Assembly: GCF_002261225.1 (NCBI RefSeq)
Contig: NZ_NEVM01000005.1
Location: 2,914,001-2,978,000 of the forward strand
Origin: Bordetella genomosp. 10
GTDB lineage: Bacteria > Pseudomonadota > Gammaproteobacteria > Burkholderiales > Burkholderiaceae_B
Direction: 5' to 3'
Length of the DNA stretch: 64,000 bases
The translations under genes and the position numbers were made by a program. The stretch's first letter is position 1, and the number at the start of each line of letters is the position of its first letter. This document shows positions 17,902 through 27,190 of this stretch, piece after piece. Below the pieces are notes generated by a model. That model was given only the letters and a program-made list of their open reading frames with translations. It did not search any database and had not been told where the DNA came from.

Positions 17902-19030
17902 ATCCGGCAAGGCGGAACAGGCCACGGGGCAAGCCGTCCCCGGCGGCCGCTCCGCGCCCGCGGCCGCGACGCCGGCCGCCCTCTCGCCACGCGTGGCCGT
18001 GCTGGGCGCCGGCAGTTGGGGCACCGCGCTGGCGGCGGTGGCGGCCCGCCGCCATCCCACCGTGCTGTGGGCGCGCCAGGCCGAACAAGCCGAACAGATC
18101 GCGTCCACCCGCGAAAACGCCCGGTACCTGCCGGGCGTTTCCTTGCCGCCCGCGCTGGCCGCGACGGCCGACCTGGCGCAGGCGCTGCGCCACCTGCAGG
18201 CCCCCGGCGCCGATCCGCTGATCGTGCTGGGCGTGCCGGTGGCGGGACTGGCCGACATCTGCCGCGACCTGCTGGCCCTGCTGCCTACCCTGACCGGCCC
18301 GCTGCCCCACATCGTCTGGACCTGCAAGGGCTTCGAGAAAACCGACGGCCGTCTGCCGCACGAGATCGTGCGCGACGCGCTGGCCGGCCTGCCCGCCATC
18401 CGCGTCGGCGTGCTGTCCGGCCCGTCCTTCGCGCGCGAAGTCGCGCAGGGCCTGCCGGTAGGGCTGACCATCGCCAGCGGCGACGCGGCCGTGTGCCGCC
18501 TCGCCACCGCCGCCCTGCATGGCGGCGCCGTGCGCGTGTACGCGGGCGACGACGTCGTCGGCGTGGAAGTGGGCGGCGCCTTGAAGAACATCATCGCCAT
18601 CGCCTGCGGCGTCTCCGATGGCTTGCAACTGGGCACCAATGCCCGCGCCGCCCTGATCACCCGCGGCCTGGCGGAAATGACGCGCTTCGGCGTGGCGCTG
18701 GGCGCCCGTCCCGATACCTTCGCGGGCCTGACCGGCCTGGGCGACCTGGTGCTGACCGCCACCGGCGACCTGTCGCGCAACCGGCGCGTGGGCCTGGAAA
18801 TCGGCGCCGGCCGCAAGCTGGACGAGATCCTGGCCGGCGGCATGACGGCCGAAGGCGCCTACGCGGCGCGCGCGGCCCTGGCGCGCGCCCGCGCCCTGAA
18901 CGTCGACCTGCCCATTACCGCGGCGGTCTGCGCGGTGCTGTTCGAAGGCGTCGCGCCGATGACGGCGGTGTCCACGCTGCTGGCGCGCGACGCCCGCCAC
19001 GAAGGCGGCAACCTGCGCGCGCCCGATTGA
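17885..19030 (+). CDS. gpsA: NAD(P)-dependent glycerol-3-phosphate dehydrogenase
   Basis: Makes sn-glycerol 3-phosphate from dihydroxyacetone phosphate for phospholipid synthesis. The Rossmann loop is [18 protein letters not shown]; other motifs are [30 protein letters not shown], the catalytic-lysine segment [22 protein letters not shown], and [17 protein letters not shown]. From the ATG at 17885 the protein has 381 residues, about 45 more than typical; the extra is an Ala/Pro/Gly-rich leader before the Rossmann fold, so a later start is possible. The start lies inside secB, suggesting coupled translation. Confidence 0.94.
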   Translation: MPPGNKSGKAEQATGQAVPGGRSAPAAATPAALSPRVAVLGAGSWGTALAAVAARRHPTVLWARQAEQAEQIASTRENARYLPGVSLPPALAATADLAQALRHLQAPGADPLIVLGVPVAGLADICRDLLALLPTLTGPLPHIVWTCKGFEKTDGRLPHEIVRDALAGLPAIRVGVLSGPSFAREVAQGLPVGLTIASGDAAVCRLATAALHGGAVRVYAGDDVVGVEVGGALKNIIAIACGVSDGLQLGTNARAALITRGLAEMTRFGVALGARPDTFAGLTGLGDLVLTATGDLSRNRRVGLEIGAGRKLDEILAGGMTAEGAYAARAALARARALNVDLPITAAVCAVLFEGVAPMTAVSTLLARDARHEGGNLRAPD

Positions 19031-19044
19031 GAAGGCCGCCACGG

Positions 19045-19077
19045 CCCGGTTATATCGAAGACCCCGGTTATATCGAA
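19045..19077. repeat. 18-bp-period tandem duplication between gpsA and the Bug gene
   Basis: CCCGGTTATATCGAA occurs at 19045-19059 and again at 19063-19077, immediately upstream of the GGAGA ribosome site of the Bug gene. It looks like a recent local duplication in the leader. Confidence 0.8.
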
Positions 19078-19097
19078 AACCATTGGAGACATCCATC

Positions 19098-20102
19098 ATG
19101 ACGTCCCGCGTACGTCCCAGCATCGGCAAGCGCCTGCGCGGCTTCTGCCTCGGCCTGGCCAGCCTCTGCATCCTGGCGGCGGGCGGCCCCGCCAAGGCCG
19201 ACTGGCCCGACCGCCCCATCGTCCTGATCGTGCCCTTCCCGGCCGGCTCCTCGCCGGACCTGCTGGCGCGCCTGGTCTCCGAGCCGCTGTCGCAGACGCT
19301 GGGCCAGCCCATCATCGTCGAGAACAAGCCGGGCGCCGGCGGCAACATCGGCACCCGCATGGCGGCGCAGGCCAAGCCGGACGGCTACACGCTGCTGTTC
19401 ACCATCAACGGCCCGCTGACGACGGCGCCCACGCTGTACAAGAAGACGCTGGGCTACGATCCCTTCACCGACCTGGCGCCGGTGACGCTGGTGGCCACCA
19501 GCCCCAACGTGCTGGCCGTGCCGGGCGACCTCAACGTCAAGGACCTGAAGCAGTTCGTCGACATGACGCGCGAGCGGCCGGGGGCGCTGAACTACGGCAC
19601 GGTGGGCCCGGGCAGCGCTTCGCAACTGGCGATGGAGATGTTCAAGAGCCAGGCCGGGCTGGACCTGGTCCACATTCCGTACGCCGGTTTCCCGCAGGTG
19701 ATCGGCGCCATCATCGGCGGCGACATCCAGGCCGCCTTCATGGTGCCGGCCATCGCCATGCCGCAGACGCGCGACGGCCGCGTCAAGGTGCTGGCCGTGA
19801 CCAGCCTGCAGCGCTCGCCGGTGCTGCCGGACGTGCCGACCATGGCCGAGCAGGGCTATCCCGACTTCGAGGCGATTTCCTGGGATGCGGTGCTGGTGCC
19901 CGCCGGCACGCCCAGCGTCATCATCGAGCGCCTGAACAGCGAGCTGGCGCGCATCATCGACAGCGACAAGGTGCGGCAGCAGATGGCCATGCAGTACTTC
20001 ACGCCGGCGCCTTCCTCCCCCGCCGAGCTGACGACCCGCATGCGCGACGAAAAGGCCCGCTGGGACAAGATCATCGAGAAGCTGAACCTGTCGCTCGACT
20101 GA
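19098..20102 (+). CDS. Bug-family TTT substrate-binding protein
   Basis: Periplasmic receptor of 334 residues. Signal peptide about 1-35 (LRGFCLGLASLCILAAGGPAKA), then the mature start DWPDRPIVLIVPFPAGSSPD. Family motifs: IIVENKPGAGGNIGTRMAAQA, DGYTLLFTINGPL, LNYGTVGPGSASQLAMEMF and VKVLAVTSLQRSPVLPDVPTMAE. ATG at 19098 was chosen over a TTG five codons upstream because GGAGA lies 8 bases before it. It is an orphan receptor with no TctAB genes nearby and converges with trmL. Ligand unknown. Confidence 0.93.
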   Translation: MTSRVRPSIGKRLRGFCLGLASLCILAAGGPAKADWPDRPIVLIVPFPAGSSPDLLARLVSEPLSQTLGQPIIVENKPGAGGNIGTRMAAQAKPDGYTLLFTINGPLTTAPTLYKKTLGYDPFTDLAPVTLVATSPNVLAVPGDLNVKDLKQFVDMTRERPGALNYGTVGPGSASQLAMEMFKSQAGLDLVHIPYAGFPQVIGAIIGGDIQAAFMVPAIAMPQTRDGRVKVLAVTSLQRSPVLPDVPTMAEQGYPDFEAISWDAVLVPAGTPSVIIERLNSELARIIDSDKVRQQMAMQYFTPAPSSPAELTTRMRDEKARWDKIIEKLNLSLD

Positions 20103-20117
20103 GGCGCGCGGCTCGAA

Positions 20118-20588
20118 TCAAACGCCGCCCGCGTAGCCGTTCTGGCGCCAGGCCTCGAACACCGTCACCGCCACCGCGTTCGACAGGTTGAGGCTGCGCT
20201 GCCCCTCCCGCATCGGCAGCCGCAGGCGCTGGGAGGGCCCGAACAGGCGCAGGTCGTCCTCGGACAGCCCGGCCGTCTCGCGGCCGAAGACGAAGACGTC
20301 GCCCGGCTGGAAGGACTGTTCGGCAATGGGACGCGCGCCGCGCGTGGTCATGGCGAAGATGCGGCCCGGGGGCGCGCCCGTCCCGGCCAGGGCGTCTTCC
20401 AGCGTCTTGTGCACCTTCATGGGCTGCCACTCGTGATAGTCCAGGCCCGCGCGGCGCAGGCGCGCATCGTCCAGTTCGAAACCCAGGGGCTCCACCAGAT
20501 GCAGTTGCGAGCCGGTATTGGCGCACAGGCGTATCGCGTTGCCCGTGTTGGGCGGGATTTCGGGGTGGACCAGGATGACGTGGAACAT
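20118..20588 (-). CDS. trmL: tRNA (cytidine/uridine-2'-O-)-methyltransferase TrmL
   Basis: SPOUT-fold enzyme of 156 residues that 2'-O-methylates the wobble base (position 34) of tRNA-Leu isoacceptors with SAM. Typical motifs are VHPEIPPNTGNAIRLCANTG near the N-terminus, VFVFGRETAGL and the knot sequence LRLPMREGQRSLNLSNAVAV. The ATG at 20588 gives the normal start MFHVILVHPEIP; longer in-frame sequence upstream is not conserved-looking. It precedes, on the opposite strand, the end of the Bug gene by 15 bp. Confidence 0.95.
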   Translation of the reverse strand: MFHVILVHPEIPPNTGNAIRLCANTGSQLHLVEPLGFELDDARLRRAGLDYHEWQPMKVHKTLEDALAGTGAPPGRIFAMTTRGARPIAEQSFQPGDVFVFGRETAGLSEDDLRLFGPSQRLRLPMREGQRSLNLSNAVAVTVFEAWRQNGYAGGV

Positions 20589-20671
20589 GGCTTGGGGCAG
20601 GGTCGGGGGAAGGCTGGCCGCGGATGGCTGGCTGGTAGCGGAAGGCTGGTGGCGGGCAGCGGCCACGCCGA

Positions 20672-21517
20672 CTACGGCAGGCGATATTGTGCCAGCGCGC
20701 CCCCGTCCTCGGCGGGCGCCCGCATCGCCACCAGGCCCAGGACCGTGCTGGCGCCGGCGGCGCGCAGGGCCCGGGCGGCGGCGTCCAGGGTGGCGCCGGT
20801 GGTCATCACGTCGTCGACCAGCAGCACCGGACGAGGCGGCAGGCGCACGGGACAGGCATAGGCCGCAACCGCGCCGCCGAGACGCGCGGCGCGGTCCAGG
20901 GAGGCCTGGCGCGGGCCTTCCGCGACGCGCCGCAGCCAGGACGAGCGCACGGGCAGGCCCGTGGCGCGCGCCAGGGCGCGGGCGATCTCGGCCGCGGGAT
21001 TGAAGCCGCGCCGGCGCAGCGACGCGCGCGCGGCGGGCACGGGCACCAGCGCGGCCCCGGCCGGGCGCGGCGGCGCGCCCGGCTGCGCCAGGGCATCGAG
21101 GATCAGGGCCGCCAGCGGGCCGGCCATGGCGAAGCGCCGCTCGCCCTTGAGCCGCGTGATCAACAGGTCCGCCGGGGCTTCGTAGTCGCCGCCGGCCACC
21201 ACCCGTTCGTAGGCCGGCGGGCAGCGGGCGCAATCCGGACAGGCCGGCATGGCCCAGCCCAGGCGCAACGCGCAGCGGTCGCAACGGCGTTGCGACGGAT
21301 GCTGGGTCGCCCGCGCGTCGGCCCGGCAACCCTCGCACAATCCGCCGCCGCGCGCGCGGCCTTCGCACATGGGACAGTCGGACGCGATGCCCGCCAGCCA
21401 GGCGCGCCACCAGGAAGCCGGCCGCACCCAGCCGCCCGGCGAGGCAGCCGCCGGCGGCAAGCCCGGCCGGCCGACGGCCGACCGCCCGGAAACCCGCGTC
21501 GGCGGCATCCCTTTCAT
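20672..21517 (-). CDS. comF: ComF-family phosphoribosyltransferase-like protein
   Basis: Protein of 281 residues with an N-terminal zinc-ribbon (CPMC, CEGC, CDRC and CPDC pairs) and a C-terminal type I PRTase fold, with the PRPP-loop signature VLLVDDVMTTGATLDAAARAL. ComF (GntX in enterics) supports DNA uptake in naturally competent bacteria. It shares this window with dprA, another competence gene, though not its operon. The ATG at 21517 has a GGAGGG site seven bases upstream; the ORF extends further without a ribosome site. It is divergent from the methyltransferase gene. Confidence 0.9.
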   Translation of the reverse strand: MKGMPPTRVSGRSAVGRPGLPPAAASPGGWVRPASWWRAWLAGIASDCPMCEGRARGGGLCEGCRADARATQHPSQRRCDRCALRLGWAMPACPDCARCPPAYERVVAGGDYEAPADLLITRLKGERRFAMAGPLAALILDALAQPGAPPRPAGAALVPVPAARASLRRRGFNPAAEIARALARATGLPVRSSWLRRVAEGPRQASLDRAARLGGAVAAYACPVRLPPRPVLLVDDVMTTGATLDAAARALRAAGASTVLGLVAMRAPAEDGGALAQYRLP

Positions 21518-21674
21518 TTGCCCTCCTGTTCCGGTTTCCCAGGCGCCTGCCCGCCAGCGGCACATACCCTGCCTCGCGCCGCGGGGATCCCCCGTCCGCC
21601 CGGCGCGGTGCGCAATAATGGCGGGTATCCATCTGAACACGTATCGCGCCGCGCCGCCGGCCGCCGCGCCCCTT

Positions 21675-22592
21675 ATGTCACCCGCCCCGATCTCGACCCT
21701 TCCCCTGAACAGCGCCGACGTGACGCGCCAGTTCGCCCGCCGCGGCGACCTGGCCGACGCGCAATTCCTCTACGGCGAGATCGCCGGCCGCATGCTGGAC
21801 CGCCTGCGCTACATCCGCATCCAGCCGCAACGGCTGCTGGACGCGGGCTGCGGCGCCGGCGCCGCCCTGCCCGGGCTGCGCGAGCGCTATCCCGACGCCG
21901 CCTATGTGGGCCTGGACGCCTGTCCGCCGCTGCTGGAGATCGCGCGCGAACGCCATGTGCCGGCCGGCCTGGCCGGCATGCTCGGCCGCCTGACCGGCAA
22001 GGCCGCCGCCAAGCCGCAATTCGTGCTGGCCGACATGGCCGCGACCGGATTGCAGCCGGAATCGGTGGACCTCGTATGGTCCAACCTGGCGCTGCACTGG
22101 CACCCGGCCCCGCATGCCGCCCTGGCCGAATGGCGCCGCGTTCTCAAGGTGCAGGGCCTGGCGATGTTTTCCTGCCTGGGCCCCAACACGCTGCGCGAAT
22201 TGCGCGCGGCGCTGGACGACGCCGGCCTGCGCACCGCCACGCCGGCCTTCGTCGATATGCACGACTTCGGCGACCTGCTGGTGGAGAACGGCTTCGCCGA
22301 CCCCGTCATGGACCAGGAAACCCTCACCCTCACGTACCAGACCCCGCAGCGCCTGCTGGAAGACGTGCGCGCGCTGGGCGGCAACCCGGCCAGCAACCGC
22401 CGGCGCGGCCTGGCCACGCCGGCCTGGCGCGACCGCCTCTACGCGGCGCTGGAAAGGCAGCGGAGCGGCGACGGGCTCATCAAGCTCAGCATCGAGGTCG
22501 CCTACGGCCACGCCTGGCGCGCCGCCGCCCGCCAGGCGGCCCCCGGCGAAACGCGGCTGTCGGTGAGCGCCATCGGCGGCCGGAAGGGCTAG
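21675..22592 (+). CDS. BioC-like SAM-dependent methyltransferase
   Basis: Class I methyltransferase of 305 residues resembling malonyl-ACP O-methyltransferase BioC, which starts the pimeloyl moiety of biotin. The SAM-binding motif I is LLDAGCGAGAALPGLRERYP, motif II VGLDACPPLLEIARE, and motif IV DLVWSNLALHWHPAPHAALAEWRRVLK, where LALHW resembles the BioC signature. BioC-like proteins beside comF are common in Betaproteobacteria. ATG at 21675 begins MSPAPISTLPLNSADVTRQFARRG. No other bio gene is in the window, so the pathway role is inferred. Confidence 0.82.
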   Translation: MSPAPISTLPLNSADVTRQFARRGDLADAQFLYGEIAGRMLDRLRYIRIQPQRLLDAGCGAGAALPGLRERYPDAAYVGLDACPPLLEIARERHVPAGLAGMLGRLTGKAAAKPQFVLADMAATGLQPESVDLVWSNLALHWHPAPHAALAEWRRVLKVQGLAMFSCLGPNTLRELRAALDDAGLRTATPAFVDMHDFGDLLVENGFADPVMDQETLTLTYQTPQRLLEDVRALGGNPASNRRRGLATPAWRDRLYAALERQRSGDGLIKLSIEVAYGHAWRAAARQAAPGETRLSVSAIGGRKG

Positions 22593-22804
22593 CGTCCCGT
22601 CGCGGGCATTCGCGGCATTCGCGGCCCCGGCCGCGGCTTGCGCGCCGCACACGACCGCATAGGGCGCGCCGCATCCCTTCCCTTGTTCGGGTTAACGATT
22701 GTGCCGGGGGCCGACACGACGATGCCGGCGCGGGTATGCTATGGCACAAAACGGCGCTCCGACGCCGATCCCATGAACATGGAAAACCATAAAACGGAGA
22801 CAAC

Positions 22805-23782
22805 ATGCGTTTCGGCATCCGCTTTGCCCTGCCCCTCCTTTGCGCGCTCGGCGTCGGCGCGGCCGCCCAGGCCGCCGATGAATGGCCCGCCGGCAAGCCC
22901 ATCACCTACGTCGTGCCCTTCGCGCCCGGCGGCGCCACCGACGTGATCGGCCGCATCGTGGCCACCAAGCTGGGCCCCGTCCTCGGCACCAGCATCGTGG
23001 TGGAGAACCGGCCCGGGGCGGGCGGCAATATCGGCTCCGAATACGTCGCCAAGGCCAAGCCGGACGGCTACACGCTGGTGGGCGGCACCATCAGTTCGCA
23101 CTCCATCAACGGCAGCCTGTACCACAACATGCCGTACGACATGGTGAAATCCTTCGTGCCGGTGGCGCTGACGGGAAAACTGGGCAACGTGCTGGTGGTG
23201 CCGGCCGCCAGTCCCTACAAGACCGTGGACGACGTGCTGGCGGCGGCGCGCAAGACGCCCGGCCACCTCAGCTACGGCTCGGCCGGCAACGGCACGTCGC
23301 AGAACCTGTCCGGGGAGCTGTTCAAATCCATCGCCAAGGTCGACATCATGCACGTGCCCTTCAAGGGCAGCGGCCCGGTCCTGCAGGCGCTGCTGGGCAA
23401 CCAGTTGTCCATGGCCTTCGACAACATCCCGCCCACGCTGCCCCTGATCAAGTCCGGCAAGATCCGCGCGCTGGCGGTGACCTCGGCCAAGCGCGATCCC
23501 AACCTGCCGGACGTGCCCACCATGCAGGAAGTGGGGCTGAAGGACTACGAGATCGTTTCCTGGCAAGCCGTGTTCGCGCCGGCCGGCACGCCGGCGCCCA
23601 TCGTCAACCGCCTGTCGACCGAGATCCTCAAGATCCTGCAGCAGCCGGACGTGAAGGAAAAATTCGCCGCCATGGCCATCGACGGCTCGGGCATGGACTC
23701 CGCCCAGCTCGCCGCCTTCCAGAAGGCGGAAGTCGCCAAGTGGCATGACCTGATCAAGAAAGCCAACATCCAGACGGACTGA
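22805..23782 (+). CDS. Bug-family TTT substrate-binding protein
   Basis: Periplasmic receptor of 325 residues. Signal peptide 1-23 (ALPLLCALGVGAAAQA), mature start ADEWPAGKPITYVVPFAPGGATDVIGR. Motifs: SIVVENRPGAGGNIGSEYVAKA, DGYTLVGGTISSHSINGSLY, LSYGSAGNGTSQNLSGELF and GKIRALAVTSAKRDPNLPDVPTM. The SSHSINGSLY segment closely resembles LTSHSINAALY of the receptor at 5516-6568, suggesting related ligands. RBS is ACGGAGAC. No transporter membrane genes are adjacent. Confidence 0.93.
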   Translation: MRFGIRFALPLLCALGVGAAAQAADEWPAGKPITYVVPFAPGGATDVIGRIVATKLGPVLGTSIVVENRPGAGGNIGSEYVAKAKPDGYTLVGGTISSHSINGSLYHNMPYDMVKSFVPVALTGKLGNVLVVPAASPYKTVDDVLAAARKTPGHLSYGSAGNGTSQNLSGELFKSIAKVDIMHVPFKGSGPVLQALLGNQLSMAFDNIPPTLPLIKSGKIRALAVTSAKRDPNLPDVPTMQEVGLKDYEIVSWQAVFAPAGTPAPIVNRLSTEILKILQQPDVKEKFAAMAIDGSGMDSAQLAAFQKAEVAKWHDLIKKANIQTD

Positions 23783-23787
23783 GATTT

Positions 23788-23866
23788 AGCGCCGGGTCCC
23801 GGAGCTTCGCCCTCATGCGCGCGTCCACGCGCGCATGGCCGGCACGGATTTCCAGGACCCGGCGCT
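23788..23866. repeat. nested inverted repeats after the Bug gene
   Basis: An outer 12-bp perfect inverted repeat (AGCGCCGGGTCC at 23788-23799, GGACCCGGCGCT at 23855-23866) encloses an inner perfect 10-bp hairpin (CATGCGCGCG at 23814-23823, TCCA loop, CGCGCGCATG at 23828-23837). It starts 5 bp after the Bug stop codon. No T-run follows, so it is not a classical terminator by itself. Confidence 0.75.
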
Positions 23867-23955
23867 AGCGCGCGCGGGCAGGCCCCGCGCCGCGCCAGCC
23901 CCCGAGGGAACGACACCGCCGCGGGCCACCCCCAGGGCGGGAAGCAAAAAGAAAA

Positions 23956-23994
23956 CGGCGCCGGGATGAACGACATCCCGGCGCCGCTTTTTTT
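23956..23994 (+). terminator. rho-independent terminator
   Basis: A 13-bp perfect stem (CGGCGCCGGGATG at 23956-23968 and its complement at 23974-23986) with loop AACGA is followed by a run of seven T. It terminates the plus-strand Bug transcript; the preceding AAAA also suits minus-strand use. Confidence 0.85.
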
Positions 23995-24015
23995 CTCGGG
24001 GCGGCGCAAGAAAAA

Positions 24016-24041
24016 GGGCCCCGTGGCGGGGGCCCTTTTTT
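24016..24041. terminator. bidirectional rho-independent terminator
   Basis: GGGCCCC, loop GTGGCG, GGGGCCC (24016-24035), flanked by AAAAA on the left and TTTTTT on the right, so it can work on both strands. It lies 24 bp past the stop of the minus-strand YbdK-type gene and is its likely terminator. Confidence 0.85.
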
Positions 24042-24064
24042 CGCTCAGTGCAAACGCCGCGGCC

Positions 24065-25330
24065 TCAATGCAAGCGCCGGGGCGTCAGCGTTTCTTCCGG
24101 CTCGGCCAGGGTCTGCACGCCGACGGCGCCGAGCAAGGGTTCGGACGTGGCGCGCACGCGGCGCCGCGCCACCGCGGTGGGATCCGCGCCCGACAGGCCC
24201 ACGGCCGCGGCCATGCCGCCGTCGCCACGGAACGCCACGGCCATCGCGTCCACCACCGAAGGCAGGTCGCGCAGGCGGTGGAACTGGCCGCGCAGCCAGC
24301 GCGCATCGTTGCCCGACTTCAGGGCGTCGTCGCGCAGCGAACCCAGCATGTCGCCGGTGCCCAGTTCCTCGGCGATGGGCGCCAGCAGGCCGAAGACGCT
24401 GCGCAAGTGGTCGATCAGACGCAGGCGCTGCCCGTCGCCCGTCACGTAGCTGCCCTGCAGGCCGAAGCGGCAGGCCTGGAAATGGTTGTTGCGATAGGCC
24501 AGCCACAAGCCCTTCTCCGACTGCGGCTGGCGCTTGAGCAGCACCGCCAGGGCCTGCGCGAAGGCGGCGATCTGGCAGGCGCGCTCCACCGTCAGCGGGG
24601 TATCGCAGACGCGGATTTCCACCGTGCCGTACTCGGGCTTGGGACGGATGTCCCAGTAGAGGTCCTTGATGCTTTCCGCCAGGCCGTAGGTGCGCAACTG
24701 GGACAGATGGGCTTCGAACTGGTACCAGTCGTTGACCTCGGGCGGCAGGTGGCCGGCCAGGGGGAAGCTGTTCACCGCGTTCAGGCGGCAGCAGGAAAAC
24801 AGCGTATCGACCCCTTCGTAATAGGGCGACGACGCCGACAGGGCGATGAAGTGCGGCACGTAGGCCGACAACTGACGGGTCAGCTTGATGGCGTCGTCGC
24901 CGTTGGCCACGCCCAGGTGGATGTGCTGGCCGAACACCGTGAACTGGCGCGCCAGATAGCCGTACATCTCGGCCAGGTACTGGAAGCGCGGCGTATCGGA
25001 AATCGAGCGTTCCTGCCAGCGCATGAAGGGATGGGCGCCGCCGCCCGCCACCGTCACGCCGACCGCGTCGGCGGCTTCGCACAGGGCGCTGCGCATTTCG
25101 CGCATTTCGGCCAGGAGGCCCATGGGATGTTCATGCACCGACGAATTCAATTCGATCATCGACCGGGTGATTTCCGGTTTCACCCGGTCCGCGATGGGAT
25201 GGTTCGCCATCTGGGCCAGCAATTCGTCGGATGCGGCCGTCAAATCGAAAGTGCGAGGGTCGATCAGTTGCAGTTCGAGTTCGATGCCCAGGGTGTGGGG
25301 GGCGGAAGGGACGAACGGGATCTGTTCCAT
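24065..25330 (-). CDS. carboxylate-amine ligase, YbdK / glutamate-cysteine ligase 2 family
   Basis: ATP-dependent ligase of 421 residues in the GCS2 family; E. coli YbdK has weak glutamate-cysteine ligase activity. Signatures: [69 protein letters not shown] and [18 protein letters not shown], containing the Glu and His residues that bind Mg-ATP. The physiological substrate is not established. It stands alone: a terminator pair lies downstream and a 312-bp non-coding region upstream. Confidence 0.9.
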   Translation of the reverse strand: MEQIPFVPSAPHTLGIELELQLIDPRTFDLTAASDELLAQMANHPIADRVKPEITRSMIELNSSVHEHPMGLLAEMREMRSALCEAADAVGVTVAGGGAHPFMRWQERSISDTPRFQYLAEMYGYLARQFTVFGQHIHLGVANGDDAIKLTRQLSAYVPHFIALSASSPYYEGVDTLFSCCRLNAVNSFPLAGHLPPEVNDWYQFEAHLSQLRTYGLAESIKDLYWDIRPKPEYGTVEIRVCDTPLTVERACQIAAFAQALAVLLKRQPQSEKGLWLAYRNNHFQACRFGLQGSYVTGDGQRLRLIDHLRSVFGLLAPIAEELGTGDMLGSLRDDALKSGNDARWLRGQFHRLRDLPSVVDAMAVAFRGDGGMAAAVGLSGADPTAVARRRVRATSEPLLGAVGVQTLAEPEETLTPRRLH

Positions 25331-25642
25331 CTCCGGCTCCTAGTAACTTATTTATGTGGAGAAGACGCCACCCTGCCTTGAAGCCCGGAAACTGCCCGGG
25401 GGGCATCTCTTGATGTGGCGCGACGAGGTGGCAGTTTAGCTGCTCACTTTCATCATCGTAGGTGAAAAACGTGACATTTATAAGCAACGGCATCGATCTC
25501 GCCGTGTTCATGCCGTCTAAGGCGTAGCAAGCACTTACGCGCCCCGGGAAATCCCCTAGGCCGCCTTGCCGTGCCCCTTGCTCCGCCTTGGCGGGCAAGC
25601 CGTTTTCGTCACGCCCTGAGCAGGAAACGTTCCCGGGGCGCG
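25331..25642. other. 312-bp intergenic region with a long-spaced inverted repeat
   Basis: No gene is apparent. The right part holds a perfect 12-bp inverted repeat, GCGCCCCGGGAA at 25539-25550 and TTCCCGGGGCGC at 25630-25641, whose right arm ends one base before the trkH stop codon. Between the arms is a smaller stem around GCCTTGCC and GGCGGGCAAG. The left part is less GC-rich (CTAGTAACTTATTTATG) and probably holds the promoter of the minus-strand ligase gene. Confidence 0.6.
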
Positions 25643-27175
25643 TTATGTCCGCCAGAAGGCCGGGGTGAAGAGCATCAGCACGGTGAACAGTTCCAGCCGC
25701 CCGATCAGCATGCCGAAGGTGCAGATCCAGGTCTGGAAGTCGCTGAGCACGGCGAAGCTGCCCATGGGGCCGATGGCGCCCAGGCCGGGGCCGGTGTTGT
25801 TGACGCTGGCCACCACGGCGCTGAAGGCGGTCAGCGCGTCGAGGCCGGAGGCCAGCATCAGCGCCGTCAGGACCGCGATGGAAAACCCGTAGGCCACCAT
25901 GAAGGCCAGCACCGACGTCAGCACGCGCGGATTGATCACCCGCCCCTTGATGCGCACCGGGCTGACCGCCTGCGGATGCAGCATCATCTTGAGTTCGGCG
26001 CCCGCCGTCTTGGCCAGTATCACCGCGCGGATCATCTTGATGCCCCCGCCCGTCGATCCGGCCGACGTCGCCACGCCGGAAAGCAGCAGCATCAGCAAGG
26101 GCGCAAGGATGGGCCACGCGGTGTAGTCGACGTTGGCGTAGCCCGTGGTGGTGAGCACCGAGATCGTATTGAAGACGCCATAGCGCAAGGCGTCCAGCGG
26201 CGCCCGGTAGACGCCCTCGATGTACAGATAGGCCGACACCAGCAGCGAGGCGCCCAGGGTGAGCGCCAGGTAGGGAATGGTCTCCGGACAGGTCAGGTAG
26301 GGGCGCAGGCGCCGCTGGCTGAGGGCGCTGAAATGCGTGGCGAAGTTGATGCCGGCGATCAGCATGAAGACCATGGCGACGATTTCCACCGGCACCGAAT
26401 CGAAATGGGCGAAGCCGTCGTCCCAGGTCGAAAAGCCGCCCAGCCCCATGGTGGTGGCCATGTGGCACCAGGCCTCGAACCACGGCAGCCCGGCCGCGCG
26501 GTAGGCCAGGAAGCACAGCAGCGAGAAGCCGAAATACACCGCGTACAAGGCCTTGGCGGTGCCGGCGATGCGCGGGGTCAGCTTCTCGTCCTTCATCGGG
26601 CCGGGCGTTTCGGCGCGGAACACCTGGTGGCCGCCCACGCCCAGCAGCGGCAGGATGGCGACCGCCAGCACGAGTATGCCCATGCCGCCCAGCCACACCA
26701 GCGTGGCGCGCCACAGGTTGATCGAGGGCGGCAGGTCGTGCAGCCCGGTCAGCACCGTGGCGCCCGTGGTGGTCAGGCCCGACATCGCCTCGAAATAGCC
26801 GTCCGTGAAGGACAGGCGCAGGCCGGCGCGATCGAAATAGATGAACAGCGGTATCGTCGCCAGCAGCGGCAGCACGGTCCAGACCAGCGACACCAGCAGG
26901 AAACCGTCGCGCGGCCGCAATTCGTAGCGATGGCGGCGCGACACCAGCCACAGCCCGGCGCCCGCGCCGAAGGCCACCAGGAAGGCGTCCACGAAGGCCG
27001 ACAGCGCCGCGTCGCCCAGGTAGGCGGAGACCGACAGCGGAATCGCCATGGTCAGCGCGAACAGCGTCATGGTCAGCCCCAGCAGGTTGACCAGGGCCAG
27101 CAGCCGGCTGACGGGGGTCGACCTCCCCGGCGCGGGTCCCGGCACGGCGGCGGCGAGAGGTCGGAAACGGGGCAT
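25643..27175 (-). CDS. trkH: TrkH-family potassium uptake channel protein
   Basis: Inner-membrane K+ translocating subunit of 510 residues with about ten hydrophobic segments and the four pore-loop repeats expected of TrkH/KtrB, for example AMSGLTTTGATVLTGL, GLGGFSTWDDGF, SVLTTTGYANVDY and SVNNTGPGLGAIGPMGSF, each with the selectivity-filter glycine. It begins with a proline-rich segment before the first helix. It lies 15 bp downstream of trkA in the same transcript and its gating should depend on TrkA. Confidence 0.94.
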   Translation of the reverse strand: MPRFRPLAAAVPGPAPGRSTPVSRLLALVNLLGLTMTLFALTMAIPLSVSAYLGDAALSAFVDAFLVAFGAGAGLWLVSRRHRYELRPRDGFLLVSLVWTVLPLLATIPLFIYFDRAGLRLSFTDGYFEAMSGLTTTGATVLTGLHDLPPSINLWRATLVWLGGMGILVLAVAILPLLGVGGHQVFRAETPGPMKDEKLTPRIAGTAKALYAVYFGFSLLCFLAYRAAGLPWFEAWCHMATTMGLGGFSTWDDGFAHFDSVPVEIVAMVFMLIAGINFATHFSALSQRRLRPYLTCPETIPYLALTLGASLLVSAYLYIEGVYRAPLDALRYGVFNTISVLTTTGYANVDYTAWPILAPLLMLLLSGVATSAGSTGGGIKMIRAVILAKTAGAELKMMLHPQAVSPVRIKGRVINPRVLTSVLAFMVAYGFSIAVLTALMLASGLDALTAFSAVVASVNNTGPGLGAIGPMGSFAVLSDFQTWICTFGMLIGRLELFTVLMLFTPAFWRT

Positions 27176-27190
27176 GGGGCCTGGCGATGC

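Noticed and set aside
20687..22792. 701-codon plus-strand ORF across comF and the BioC-like gene
   Set aside because: Arg/Pro/Gly-rich, no domain, overlaps both genes in another frame or strand; no ribosome site.
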